NCBI RefSeq assembly: GCF_021347895.1
Contig: NC_067130.1
Location: 31,491,823-31,555,822 of the forward strand
Direction of reading: 5' to 3'
Source of the DNA: Acanthochromis polyacanthus
Lineage: Eukaryota; Chordata; Actinopteri; Pomacentridae
DNA: 64,000 nucleotides
Below, in pieces: positions 11,926 to 23,779 of this stretch. Position 1 is the stretch's first letter, and each line of letters opens with the position of its first letter. The position numbers and the translations under genes are program-made. A model generated the notes under the pieces. That model had not been told where the DNA came from, did not search any database, and worked only from the letters and a program-made list of their open reading frames with translations.

Positions 11926-12260
11926 CCTCTTTTTTTTTCTTTTTTTTTTTTGTTTGTCGTTGCCAAAAATCGTAACATTTGTCGTCCCCTCTCGCAATTT
12001 GTATGCACGGCACGGGAGCAAACAACATCACCGAAACAGCAGAGCACAAACGACGATGACGACGACAACAACAACAACAACGAGCGGCCGCACAACGAAG
12101 CGGTAAACAAAGAAGACGCCTCTCGCCGTCTCTCTGTTTTCCAGCCAACTAACAAAATGGCTTCCAATCGGCGAACAAGACGAGCGGGAAGCGGCAGAAA
12201 AAAATGACCCGACCGCTTTCTGTGAAGACCTTCCAGGAAAGAGAGGATCCTCCTGGTGGG
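11926..12260. other. Poly-T tract, (ACG/AAC)n simple repeat and a CpG-rich flank
   Basis: An interrupted poly-T occupies 11931-11952. A short trinucleotide stretch (GACGAC then CAACAACAAC) lies at 12058-12082. 12085-12200 is CpG-containing single-copy DNA. Possibly part of the same regulatory zone as 11475-11745. No gene is seen. Confidence 0.45.
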
Positions 12261-12659
12261 TCGACGACGTTCTCAGGTAGTTGCAGAACGGATTTCAGAT
12301 ATGTGGTGGTGAAATTCTGGGAAATAATGCAGGAAAATGCACAGGCAAAAAGGGGAAATAAGACCACCAGGAGCAGGAGAAAAGGTGGAGGATCTGCTGA
12401 ATATACAGCAGTTTTAAGAGGAATATTAATTCACTTCTACACTTAAATGCAAATATTGTCAATATACAGGATAAGGAAGCTACAGATTCATCTGGTCAGT
12501 CAATTTTGAGAAGAGAAAGGTCAAATGATACCAACGGAGCAGCGGTTATTCACACATATGAATGTTTGTTGAAAGGTCAGGTTCAGTTCTGAACTCGTCC
12601 AGAAGGTGGAGCTGCAGCTGTTGGTAACTTCCATAGATGCCAGAAGAAGAACAACTAAG

Positions 12660-13195
12660 CCCGAATGCAAAAATAACAGTTTTGTTCGCTTAGCTGGCTA
12701 GCAACTCCACATAAACGAGCACAAACAATGACTGTGTCGAGTCACAAAACTGACAGTTTTGTTAGCTTAGCCAGCTAGCAACTCTAAATAAATGAACACA
12801 AACAATGAACTTTGTTGAATCACAAAATTGACAGTTTTGTTAGCTTAGCCGTTAGCAACTCTGCATAAACGAACACAAACAATGACTGTGCCGAGTCACA
12901 AAACTGACAGTTTCGTTAGCTTAGCCGGCTAGCAATGCTACATGAATGAGCACAAACAATGACTGTGTCGAGTCACAAAACTGACAGTTTCGTTAGCTTA
13001 GCCAGCTAGCAACACTACATGAATGAGCACAAACAATAACTGTGCCGAGTCTCACAACTAACAGCTTTGTTAGCTTAGCCGGCTAGCAACACTACATGAA
13101 TGAGCACAAACAATGACTGTGCCGAGTTTCAAAACTAACAGCTTTGTTAGATTAGCGGGCTAATAACCCTTCATAAACGAGCACAAACATGTGGA
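12660..13195. repeat. 77 bp minisatellite, seven copies
   Basis: Units carry ACAGTTTTGTTAGCTTAGCC, GGCTAGCAAC, ACATGAATGAGCACAAACAA and TGACTGTG-CGAGTCACAAAAC. The ACAG(T/C)TT motif recurs near 12676, 12750, 12831, 12908, 12984, 13061 and 13138, a spacing of 74-81 bp. Copies are about 85-95% alike by eye. Confidence 0.9.
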
Positions 13196-15304
13196 TGAAT
13201 TGTGGTTTTGGACTAAAAGTGAGACAAAAGCTTTCTGTTTGCATCTTAAATCAGGGTGGTTCCAGGTGGTTCCAACAACTGCATTTCAGTACTTAAGTTT
13301 CCTGAATGTTTCACAGTCAATAAGTTCTAAGCAATTGTTCCAATCCATCTATCTATCAATAACATTCTGAGAACTACAGACTTTCAGTACAACACTGACA
13401 AGGCCTGTATACCAAGAACTGGTCGTAAATTGGTGCCATTACTAAACTGAGGACTAGTATTAAATAGGGATCACAAGTAATTCATATTAATCTTATCAGT
13501 CATCTGGGATCTTGATGCTGAGCAAATTTGCCATGTCTGTTATTTGTAAAGCAAAGATTCCACCACATATCTACCACCAGTTCTTCATCAAATCCAAAGA
13601 TCCTGTTATAATATTAGTCCCATGCGAATTGACATTTCTGTGATTTATGTGTCTTTCTTGGGTCTTTTTCTAAAAACTTTTTTCATTTCTGTGCACTTTT
13701 CTTTTGCTTATTTCCTGCTTGAGACATATTGAGTTACATTGCCAATAATAGAAGAAAGTTTGGACCAATTCTGGATGCAAATTCAAGAATCTCATGTTGC
13801 TGCAAGAAAAAGCAAACCCATCTGACGGGCAAAGTCACGAAACATGAGTGTAAACAGTCAGGGAGTTGTTGCAGCAAGTTAATATCATAAAACACCAGTC
13901 CTGAGTGAATAAGGGATTGGTCTGATAGTTTAAACCATCCACATAATGATCATGAGTGCATTCCTGCAATGTCTACATTCTGTGGATTGTGAAAATAGAG
14001 CAGATAAAATGTGAAAAAGGTAAAAAGAAACAAAAAAAAAACAATACGGCTAAAGCTAGCTGAATGGTTGCATGTAAAAAATGGAAACAAATCAACAGTT
14101 ATTACCGTAATAAAGCCTATTATCTCTCATATTGGATGTGTTTTAAAGCAACTAAGCTACTGGGAGGTGACAAATTAAAGGAAAAATTTTAAACTTTGAA
14201 GAGATCTGTTGGAACAACACCTTATTAAAACACTTTATGTTGCTATTTCTTGTAATTATTCATCAGTTTGTACATTTCCCTGGTGAATGCTTCACTGTAT
14301 TGATGATTAAAAGTGTATTTGTGTTATTTTGTTGGCTTCTCTCATGACTAAAGTGTCTCTGCCGGAGCTAAAAGCGTCGCTGACAAACTTATTTACAATG
14401 AGACTGAATAAATGAACCAGCAGCGTTCGTACCTACAGACTCTCTGACTCATTCAGTCGCTCATGTTTGTGAGTTTGTCCCACATTTACCGACCGAATGA
14501 ATGAACCAGAGGCTCCATAACTAAACAAAAGAATGAATAAACCATGAGTCTTTTCCAGGAGCAGGATATCTGACAGACGCTCAACCAACTGACGCACAGG
14601 TAAAGTCAGACACAACATTATCAATCAGCTTTAAAGACAAAAGCTGCAAAGTTCATTTGACACCAACATCAGCTAAGAAAACACAGCGAGTTGATCTCCA
14701 GGAAAAGAACGAGAGCAGCAAATCAGAAAAACAGGATGTCTCCTTCAGGAACGAAGCTGAGCGGCAGAAAAACAAACCTCTGAAATAAAGAAAAATCACA
14801 CCAAGATTCTGCAACATTCAGGCATCTTTTACAGTGAAATACTGCAGAAATCCTCATAAACAAGAGTGTGTGTTCATCCGCCGCTGAAAATAGACCCCAA
14901 CGAATGCAGTATTTCCTCCTGTTTGCAAAAAATGACAATGCACACCTGCTACAGGAAAATACTGAGTGTTTTTTTTATACATTTGGGAGACAATTTTTGC
15001 CAAAAGCACAGTAGGAGAGTGTTGACACACGGACTAACGCATAATCAAAGTCAGGAAATCAAAACCAAGCCGCCTGATTGTTTGAACAAAATATGATGAA
15101 AGGAGGCGAATTTTTAGCTCAACCAGCTCAAGAAAAAGCCGTGCTTTAAAATATAAAGCAACCCACCAAGCATAAAAACCTGCATGTACAGAAACATGGT
15201 TTATCCACTCAAACAGCAAGCGAAGCAGCAGTGAGCAGGTGTAAGAGGAAGGAGGGAGGACTGAAGGGAAAGAAGAAGAAGAAGAAAAAGAGGAAGAGGG
15301 AGGA

Positions 15305-15335
15305 AAATGAGAAAATAAATAAATAAATAAAAAAG
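15305..15335. repeat. (AAAT)n short repeat beside the tcf4 exon donor
   Basis: AAATAAATAAATAAATAAAAAA lies 18 bp from the exon's donor site, on the intron side. Confidence 0.7.
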
Positions 15336-15350
15336 GGATAGCTGACGTAC

Positions 15351-15423
15351 TTGAGCCGGAGAAATGTCCGCTCCCCAGGGAGGTCGGCCCGTTCTTTCCA
15401 CTGCTAACAGGAGGGGAAAACAT
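15351..15423 (-). CDS. tcf4: tcf4 second coding exon
   Basis: This 73 nt exon continues the TCF4 N-terminus with MFSPPVSSGKNGPTSLGSGH, then FSGS and one base of the next codon. It is part of activation domain 1. Its 3' splice site on the minus strand is a pyrimidine-rich run ending TTGTCTTGTAG directly before ATG, and its donor is A|GTACGT. The length and phase agree with the mammalian exon as I recall it (73 nt, phase 0 in, phase 1 out). The residues differ from the human protein mainly by conservative changes (LGSGHFSG for LASGHFTG). Reading past the donor gives unrelated low-complexity residues, which confirms the exon end. The following exon (expected to begin near VEDRSSS) was not found down to position 1, so the next intron is longer than 15.3 kb. 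Confidence 0.95.
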
Positions 15424-16679
15424 CTACAAGACAAACAGAGCGCACATTACCTCTGAGAGCACTGACACTGCAGGCAGCAAACACATCCACAGAAACATCA
15501 CTGCAGCTACACAGGAAGAGCTTCATTCCAAAACGCCGTGAAAACATTTAGTTCACAACTGCTCTCATGCCATTACAGTAATGTTATTAATTTAATGGTA
15601 TTGGCTTTTTAAGTGATGTTTTGGAAAGAAACTTTTGTCAACTGTCCGTCATGAGTAGAGCTGGGTGTTGTGAGGATATCTGGCAATAAGATACCCCAGT
15701 TTGAGTGCACAATGCCAAAAAGTCCTAATTTTTAACATTATGAGAACTTTTTTGAGGTAAACTAAAATTTTGGGGTTTTTTAGACCTGAAATGTTAAGGT
15801 TTCTGACTAAGGGTCTGAAGGCATTTGAGGTGGGAAAAAGTCACAGCTTTGGAGGTTTTTCAAAGTGAGAACTGAGTCTGAAATAACTGTTATTAAATTC
15901 CAAGTCATGACTAGTCCAAGTCCAGTGTCAAGTCCCAAGAGGAGTCCAACAAGGTCAAGCGTCGAGTCCCAACTCAAGGTCAATAAGTTCAAAGTCAGTG
16001 CTCAAGCAAAGGACCAAGTCCTGCATCTGCAAGTTCCAAGATTAGACCAAGTCTTACCTATAAAACTAGTCCCACATTCAGATTAACATGTCCAAGGTCC
16101 GGTCTTAGCAAATTCCAAGTCAGACTAGACCAAGTACCAAGTCATTACTAGTAAGTCAAGTCCCAAGTTAAGTCCAAGAGTCCAAAAGATCAAGTCTAAA
16201 ATCAAGGACAACAAGTATAAAGTCAGGAACCCAATAAAGATAAACAAGACCCAAGTCCTGCATCTACAGACAACTAGTCCCACATCAACACTAACATGTC
16301 CAGAGTCAAGTCGTAACAGGTTCCAAGTCACAGAAGATAGTCTCAAGATGAGATCAAGTCACTACTTATGACAGGGAAGTCAAGTCATAAGACAAGTCTA
16401 ATCAGAAAAAAAGGCAAGTCCTAATTCAAAGCCAAGAAGGTCCAAGTGAAGACAGGAAAGTCTCAAAAATCTACATCAACACTTACATGTCCAGAGTGAG
16501 GATGTAGCAGGTTTCAAGTCATGAGAAGATAGTCACAGAACTAGATCAAGCCACGAGTTCTAGTAGATAAGTCAAGTCCCAAGAGAAGTACAACAAACCC
16601 AAAGTCAATCTCATATCAAGGCTAACAATGTCCAAGTCATGGTCCAACTAAAGACAGGCAAGAGTTATGAATGCAAAGA

Positions 16680-17126
16680 AAACGAGAAAAGCACTCAGAG
16701 AGTGCAGACCTCCACCAAGGATAGAGAGGAAAACAGGAAACCCATGCAGTAAAGGATCATGAGCTGGAATCAAACCTAAGTGTCTGACACAGTTCTGTTT
16801 ATGAATCACCTTCTTAACCAGTTGAGCTATCTGGACACCTTGTTCCAATTTGTTGGACGACATACTAACCTGTGATGTTTTTGTCCGATTTTGGACCACA
16901 TACTAAAACATACTAAAAAATTCAAAGTGATCCAGAATCCAGGATCCTTTCCGGATTGCCACCAAAATTAAATCAGCTCTTCCTCTTACCATAGTCTACA
17001 TCCCCTGAAAATTTCATGTGAATCTGCCCAGGCGTTTTTGAGTTATCTTGCTAACAGACAGACGGACAGACGGACAGACGGACACACAAACGCTGGGTGT
17101 CACATAACCTCCTTGGCGGAGGTAAT
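16680..17126. mobile_element. Interspersed element with inverted ends, nested SINE inside
   Basis: The ends are inverted: CCTCCACCAAGG at 16709-16720 against CCTTGGCGGAGG at 17111-17122 (11 of 12 complementary). The interior has TGATCCAGAATCCAGGATCC, GAAAATTTCATGTGAATCTG, TTTTTGAGTTATCTTGCTAA and a CAGACGGA repeat. I recognise these as a common teleost interspersed repeat, but I cannot name the family reliably. It interrupts the AAGTC array, and the array period shows about 450 bp was added. Confidence 0.65.
16725..16845 (-). mobile_element. tRNA-derived SINE, fragment
   Basis: On the minus strand the segment begins GGTGTCCAGATAGCTCAACT. It has an A-box-like TAGCTCAACTGGTTAAG (16813-16829) and a B-box-like GGTTTGATTCC (16766-16776), 36 nt apart, as in a tRNA promoter. 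Beyond the B box it runs into TTTACTGCATGGGTTTCCTG, like the body of fish tRNA SINEs. Folding into a functional tRNA is unlikely because the acceptor and anticodon arms are degraded. It is nested in the element at 16680-17126. Confidence 0.7.
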
Positions 17127-18059
17127 TAATCCCACATCAAGACTGAAAAGTCCACAGTCAAGTCAAAGCCGGTTCCAAGTCATGAGAAGATAGTCCCAAG
17201 ACTAGACCAAGTCCTGAGATCTGACAGGTAAGTAAAGTCTCAAGAGAAGTCCAGCAAATAAATGTCCTAATTTAAAGACAACAGGTTCCAAATTCAGGAA
17301 AGTCCCAAAGCTTCACATAAAGATTAACATGTCTGGACTCAAGCTGTTTGTCAAGACCAGCAGATTCCAAGTCATGGGAGTTCAAGACAAGTCCAAGTCC
17401 CAACAGAGAAGTCGAGTTCTAAGAGAAGTACAGTAAGTAAAAGATTAAGTCCCAAACCAAGCCAACAGATTTCAAATCAAGGTCCAAGGGAAGTCAAGCA
17501 AGTCCCAAAGTTCCACATCAAGACCAACATGTCTGGACTCAAGTTGGTCGTCATGACATGCAGGGTCCAAGTCCTGGTCTAGTCTTAGGACCAATAGCCC
17601 TTAGTTATGACAAGTAAGTTAAGTCCCGAGAGATGTTCAACAAGCCAAAAAGTACAATCCCGAATCGAGGTAAACAGGTTTCAAATGAAGTCAGGTAAGA
17701 ATTCCAAATCCTAAACCAGGTTCAGTTCTTTGTTTCTACTTCCTATTTGTTTAGTTATCATAAAATTTTAAACAGATAAACACTTTAAACAGTTTAACAC
17801 AGCAGACATTTTTTTTAGAAATGCTGGATTTCTTCTGAAAATTTGTGTTAAAATCAAAGTAATTCAGTCCGTCTTGGTGTAAGTTTATCCACGTTATTCT
17901 AACAGTCTAAAGTATCATGTAGATTAGCCACTGTAAGAGTGAAAAAATTCATGATTTGGGCCTTGATAAGGATATTAAGTCAAACGGTAAGAGTTACAAG
18001 CCTTTAATATTAAATTCCAAGTCAATTTGCTGCCTTTTATTTTGGATTTTAAGTGAACT

Positions 18060-18970
18060 AATCACATTCATGTCGTGGTTTCTGGTACTCGACTGTTTTC
18101 CCCCCTGATGTACACATTTAGGTTTGTACCCAGCCCCGCTCATCACCGACTCTCAGCTCCGAGACAACGTCAAGAGTTCATTTTCCAAAACACCGTGGAA
18201 TCGTTTGAGCAGAAAAGAAATCAAATTCCTCAATTCAGCATCTGTTGTAAAAACAAAACGGGATCACTTACAATCACCTGCTCACCTCGACCAAGAATCG
18301 TTTCGCCCAAACGTCGGGCAGCTTGTTTTTGGAATGAAACCCTTCACATCTACTTCATATCTGACTTAAACATCTGAGATAATCATCAGAACTAGTTGCC
18401 ATCTGCTCTACACATCTAGAGGAAAAAACAAGCCCACGTTGAGAGACTGATTCCTGCTGCGTTACTGTACGAGCTGCTGTAAAGCTTTAGCAACACGGCG
18501 GCTATCAAAGTCAGACATCTGAGCCCGATAGATAACCTCTCTGGATAATCACCCGCCGGAATCTGAGCGAACACACTCTGGATTTTGGTGGGAATTTCTC
18601 TTTACAAAAAAGAAAAAGAAAACTGACCAGAATACACTGAACCAGCGCTGTCACTGCTTCCTAAAGCAGCGGCCCTCTAAAGCTTCCCTCACAGCTGCGA
18701 CGAATAAAAAGAGGCAAACGGCAAAATGTTTGGGAGGTATCTGATTCTGATTATTAGCGGGTCTATCGATTTCCCTGTGAGCCGCCTGTGTCAGCTTGTG
18801 GGCGCGTTAAAGACAGATGATCGCATAAATTAATGCTCGGCCTGCGTTTGGAACGAGAAGAGCTGCTGCTGCCCTCCTTTGTTTCGAGGGCTTTTTTTTC
18901 TGGTACATTAAATTCAAGACAGGCTGATTGACATTTCTGATAAAACTGAAGAAAATCTAACATTTCTAGT
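18060..18970. promoter_or_regulatory. Candidate conserved regulatory block in tcf4 intron
   Basis: About 900 bp of single-copy, CpG-containing DNA between the AAGTC array and the 440 bp repeats. It includes GATAGATAACCTC near 18528, TTATTAGCGGG near 18751 and TAAATTAATGC near 18827. None of the open frames has a recognisable domain or splice context. Confidence 0.4.
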
Positions 18971-19870
18971 CTTAATACAACATCAGTTAGGAAGTCTGGA
19001 GCTTGTTTGTGGCATTAAACTGTATTTTTATACTCAGTTTTGGCATTTTTTCCACTTATATCATCCATAGAACCCATATGGAGCAAAATGCACAGTTGTA
19101 TAATTTCAAATAATGTAAATAATTAGGACTTTTCTTCAAATAAAGCTCACTATAACAGGATTAATCATCTTATTGTGGGTCTTTTTAAATAAATATCACT
19201 ATAACCTTCTTATAGGGTCATTTGTGCCACTAAATTGAGACTCAATAATGATTTTTATTGGGCTTTTCACACCTATAATACCTCTGCAGGGACGTATTTA
19301 TGGTAAACGCAGAACAGAGTGGGTTTTATTATAATAATTTTTGCTATTTATGTTGATTTTCCATCTGTAGTTTTGATACAATTGAAGTTATTGTAAATCT
19401 GACATTTCCAATTTTATTATAGCACCAGTTAGGAAGTCTGGAGCTTGTGTGTGCCTGTAAACTGTGTTTTTATGCTTATTTTTGGTATTTTTTCCACCTA
19501 TGTCATCTATAGAATCCACATGGAGCAACCTGCACAGTTATAATTACAAATAATGCAAATCATGATCCTATTTTATGCTTTTTTTTTCAAATAAAATTCA
19601 CTATAACAGGATAAATGCATGTTTGTGTTGTTAATTTACTAATTTAACCATCTTATTGTGGGTCTCTTTTAATAAATGTCAGTAGAACCTTCTTATAGGG
19701 TCCTATGTGCCACTAAATTAACAGTTAATAATGATTTTATTGGACTTTTCACACCTGTAATACCTCTACAGGGACGTATTTATGGTGGAGTGGGTTTCAT
19801 TCTTATCATTTTTGCGATAGAAGTTGATTTTCCATGTGCACTTTTGATAGAACTGAACTTATTGTAAACC
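18959..19870. repeat. Two 440 bp direct repeats
   Basis: GTTAGGAAGTCTGGAGCTTG is at 18986 and again at 19428. The copies stay collinear through TTTTTTCCAC, ATGGAGCAA, ATAACAGGAT, AACCTTCTTATAGGGTC, GGGACGTATTTATGG and TTGATTTTCCAT. Unit 1 is about 18959-19400 and unit 2 about 19401-19870. Confidence 0.9.
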
Positions 19871-19874
19871 CTGT

Positions 19875-20100
19875 GTTTGTGCTGCAGGTATGTGATCCCA
19901 CTCCTACCTGTCCTCCGTCCTCTGATATTAAAACCGTGCAGGTTGCATTGTTCCTGTAATAGCTTCTGGCCTCAGATTCTTTATGAGACTTTGTGTGATC
20001 GGCTACGTAGAGCGAAGCACGCAGGCCTCAGCTGTGCAGCCACATTCCTGAAGGGAGTCGAGGACGCATTTAGAGCCATTTTCTTCCCGTTTTAGCAGCT
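19875..20100. promoter_or_regulatory. Short single-copy island between arrays
   Basis: Balanced-composition sequence (GTGATCGGCTACGTAGAGCG near 19997) between the 440 bp repeats and the 3.6 kb satellite. It could be conserved regulatory DNA or an ancestral intron remnant. There is no splice or coding support. Confidence 0.3.
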
Positions 20101-23100
20101 GAATCTGGCAAAAACTGATATTTTCTGTTAGATTTGCCTCCTAGAACATCTCTAAAATCTTACTACATTGTCATTTGGATCTTATCTGTTTATTGCATTG
20201 ACATTCTCACAGCTTGTAAAACTCTTGCAGGTGAAACTACTGATTTTCTGTCCTGTATTTTCCTCTTAGTCTTGCTAAAATACATATTTTCCGATCTAAT
20301 ATGTCAAATATGCATCCTAGAATATCTCTAAAATCTCTAAAATCTTCCTGCATTGTCATTTAGATCTCATTTGTTTATTATTCTTGCAGATATTCACACT
20401 GTTACGGGGAAAATGCAGATTTTCATTCTTATACCTCTATCTCAACCTTATAAAAAAATTATTTTCTGTTAGAATATCTGAAATATGCATTCTAGAACAT
20501 CTCTAAAATCTTCTTTTTTCCCCTTCCTGCATTGTTTCTTGCATTACACACACTGCCTGAGATCTGATTTATTGCGTTGACATGAAAATTGTTGAGTTTG
20601 CATCTCAGTCTTGCAAAAATGTAGATTTTCTGACATTAATTTTTAAATAAGCATCCTAGAATATCTCTAAAATCTTCCTGTACGGTCGCTTAGGTCCTAC
20701 TTGCTTATTGCATTGACATTCTTACAGCTGCTTTTACTGTTAAAGGGAAATTAGTGATTTTATTTCCTGTATGTCCATCTCCATCTTGTAAAAATTTGCA
20801 ATATCTGATTTTATGGCTCCAAGAATATCTCTAAAATCTTCCTGCATTGTTAACTGGATCTTATTATCTCAGCTGCTTGCAGTGCTACAAGTAAAAAAAT
20901 AACAATCTTTTCATGTATTTACAAATAAATCCATTAAAAATATGTATTTTCTGATGTAATATGTCAAAGATGCACCCTAGAATATCTCTAAAATCTCTAA
21001 AATCTTCCTGCATTGTCACTTGGATCCTACTAGTTTATTGCATTGACATCCAAACAGCTGCTTCTATTGCTGCAGGTAAAAAATAAGGATTATTTTTCTT
21101 ATAGTTGGATCTAAATGGAGTAAAAATGTGTGTTTTCTGATGTCATATGTTAAATAAGCACCCTATAATATCTATGATGTCTCTAAAACCTCCCTGGATT
21201 GTCACTGAGATCTTATTTTTTTATTGCATCCTAGAGTATCTCTAAAATCTTCTTCTTCTACTCCTCCATTGTTACTTGCATTACACACACTGCCTGAGAT
21301 CCTACTTGTTTATTACATTGACATTCTCACAGCTGCTTATAGTGCTGTTGGTCAAATTAGATTTTCTTTCCTATATTTGCATCTAAATCTTGTAAAAATA
21401 TGTCTCTTCTGATATAATGTCAAAAACGTTTCCTGGAATATCTCTAAAATTGTCTTTTTCTTCTCCTCCTGCATTGTTTCTTGCATCACACACACAGCCT
21501 AAGATCTGATTTATTTCTTGCATTGACACTGACATCAAAATTACTGATTTTATTTCTTGTATTTGCATCTAAATCTATTCAAAATGTGTATCTTCTGACA
21601 CATTATGTTTAATATGCATGCTAAACTATCTCTGTCATCTCTAAAATCTTCCTGTATTACCACTTGGATCTTATTTGTTTATTCCGCTGACATTATCACA
21701 GCTGCTTTTGGTGCTGCATGGAAAAAAAATCAAGATTTTTTTCTATATTTGCAACCAAATCTAGTAGAAATGTGTGTTTTCTGATATGTCAAAATGCATC
21801 CTAGAATATCTCTAAAATCCTCCTGCAGTGTCACGTGAATCTCATTTGTTTATTGCATTGACATTATCACAGCTGATTATCATGCTGCAGGGAAATTAGT
21901 GATTTTCTTGACCATATTTGCATCTGAATCTGGTAAAATATGTTCAATAAGCATCCTAGAATATCTCTAAAATCTTCCTGCATTGTCATTTAGATCTTAT
22001 TTGTTAATTGCACTGAGAATCTTCCAGTTGCTTACAGCGTTGTGCTGCAAATTAATGATTTTCTTTCTTATTTTTGCATCTTATGTCAAATGTTTGCACC
22101 TCAGTCTAGTAAAAGTGTGTATTGTCTGATAGTATATGGCTCCTGGAATATCTCTAAAATCTCTAAAATCTTCTTTTTCTTCTCCTCCTGCATTGTTACT
22201 TGGATTACACACACTGCCTGAGATCTTATTTGTTTACTGCATGATGGAAGAATTTGTATTTTTTGATGCCTTTGCATCTAAATCTAGTAAAAAAAAAAAG
22301 TGTATCTTCTGATACAATATGTCCAAAATGCATCTTAGAATATCTCTAAAATCTCTACAATCTTCCTGCATTGTCACTTACATCTTACTTATTTATTGCA
22401 CTCACATTCTTACAGCTGCTAACAGTGTTGCAGGGAAATAAGTGATTTTATTTCCTCTATTTACATGTGTATTTTCTAAAATGATGTCCAAAATGCATCT
22501 CTAAAATCTTCCTGCATTGTCATTCGTATCTTATTTGTTCATTGTACTGACATGATCACAGCTGCTTATAGTGTTGCAGGGAAATTACTGATTTTATTTC
22601 CTATATTTGTATCTCAGTCTAGTAAAAATGTGTGTTTTCTGATAGGATATGTTAGACATGCATGCTAGAATATCTCTAATATCTCTAAAATCTTCCTGCA
22701 TTGTCTCTTGGATCTTATTTGTTGATTGCACTGACATTCTTACAGCTATGAACAAAGCTGCAGGAAAAAATAATGACTTATTTAATATCTTTGCAACTAA
22801 ATCTAGCAGAATATGTCAAAAATGCATCCTCGAACATCTCTAAAATCTTCCTGCATGGTCATTTGGATCTTGTTTGTTTATTGCATTGACATTCTTACAG
22901 CTGCTCGTGGTGCTACAGATCAAATTACTGATGGTTTTTCTTGCATTTGCACCTCGATCTCGTAAAAACATGCATTTTCTGACATATTAATGTAAAAAAT
23001 AATGCTAGAACATCTCTAAAATCTTCCTTCATTGTCATTTGGATCTTACCTGTTTATTGCATTGACATTCTCACAGCTTGTAAAACTCTTGCAGGTGAAA

Positions 23101-23740
23101 CTACTGATTTTCTGTCCTGTATTTTCCTCCCAGTCTTGCTTAAATACATATTTTCTCATCTAATATGTCAAATATACATCCTAGAACATCTCTAAAATCT
23201 CTAAAATCTCCCTGCATTGTCATTTAGATCTCATTTGTGTATTATTCTTGCAGATGTTCACACTGTTACAGGGAAAATGCAGATTTTCATTCCCTATATT
23301 TGTATCTCAGTCTTATAAAAAAAAATTGTATTTTCTGTTAGAATATCTGACATATGCATCCTAGAATATCTCTAAAATCTTCTTTCTCTTCTCCTCCTGC
23401 ATTGTTTCTTGCATCACACACACAGCCTGAGATCTGATTTGTTTATTGCGTTGACACTGACATCAAAATTAGTGATTTTATTTCCTGTATTTGCATCTTA
23501 TTTCAAGTGTTTGTATCTCTGTCTTGTAAAAATGTCTATATGTTGAACATATTGTCATTTTGATCTTATTTCTTTATTGCATTGACATTCTCATGGCTGC
23601 TTTTTGTGCTGCATGCAAAAATAAGGACTTTTTTTCTTACATTTGCAACTAAATCTAGTAAAAATGTGCATTTTTTAGATAACATGTTAGATGTGCATGC
23701 TAGAGTATCTCTAAAATCTTCTTAGGTTACTCTTTGTTGC
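20100..23740. repeat. Satellite-like array, 155-190 bp units, about 20 copies
   Basis: Units contain, in order: ATATCTCTAAAATCTTCCTG, CATTGTCATTTGGATCTTAT, TTGTTTATTGCATTGACATT, CTCACAGCTGCTTATAGTGC, TGCAGGGAAATTAGTGATTT, ATATTTGCATCTAAATCTAG, TAAAAATGTGTATTTTCTGA, and ATATGTCAAATATGCATCCT. The first motif recurs every 155-190 bp from 20147 to 23705. Copies are strongly diverged and some carry an inserted TCTTCTCCTCCTGCATTG segment with TTACACACACTGCCTGAGAT (near 20520, 21255, 21470, 22170 and 23395), which gives a higher-order pattern. Confidence 0.9.
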
Positions 23741-23779
23741 ACACACAGCCTGCTATCTCATTTATTCTTTGCATTAACA

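Larger units (their letters stand above)
1..15350 (-). other. tcf4: Start of the next tcf4 intron, continuing beyond the left edge
   Basis: This intron begins with GTACGT at 15350 on the minus strand. No sequence resembling the next TCF4 exon appears, so the whole interval is taken as intron. In mammals this intron is also very large. Contents are listed separately. The stretches 860-1200, 1640-3690, 9936-10690, 12270-12660 and 13200-15300 hold ordinary AT-rich DNA in which I recognise nothing. Confidence 0.75.
15890..17720. repeat. AAGTC-rich tandem array, about 205 bp higher-order unit
   Basis: The stretch is saturated with CAAGTC, CCAAGTCC and AAGTCCCAAG. A longer unit is marked by CCCACATC-A-ATTAACATGTCC-GA-TCAAG near 16071, 16275, 16470, 17130, 17308 and 17513. 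Spacing is about 180-205 bp, except for one gap of about 660 bp that contains the mobile element at 16680-17126. Subtracting that insertion restores the period. Confidence 0.85.

Noticed and set aside
11837..12167. Overlapping minus-strand frames of 91-103 codons
   Set aside because: They arise from poly-T, (AAC/ACG)n and CpG-rich DNA; low complexity and no domain.
12660..13195. CRISPR-like regular repeats
   Set aside because: Whole 77 bp units are repeated with scattered substitutions and no unique spacers. This is a eukaryotic minisatellite.
15034..15350. Extension of the tcf4 exon frame below 15351
   Set aside because: The residues turn into low-complexity F/S/P runs from purine-rich intron DNA, and GTACGT marks the donor at 15350.
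16757..16845. A tRNA gene on the minus strand
   Set aside because: A and B boxes are present, but stems are degraded and a SINE body follows, so it is a tRNA-derived SINE.
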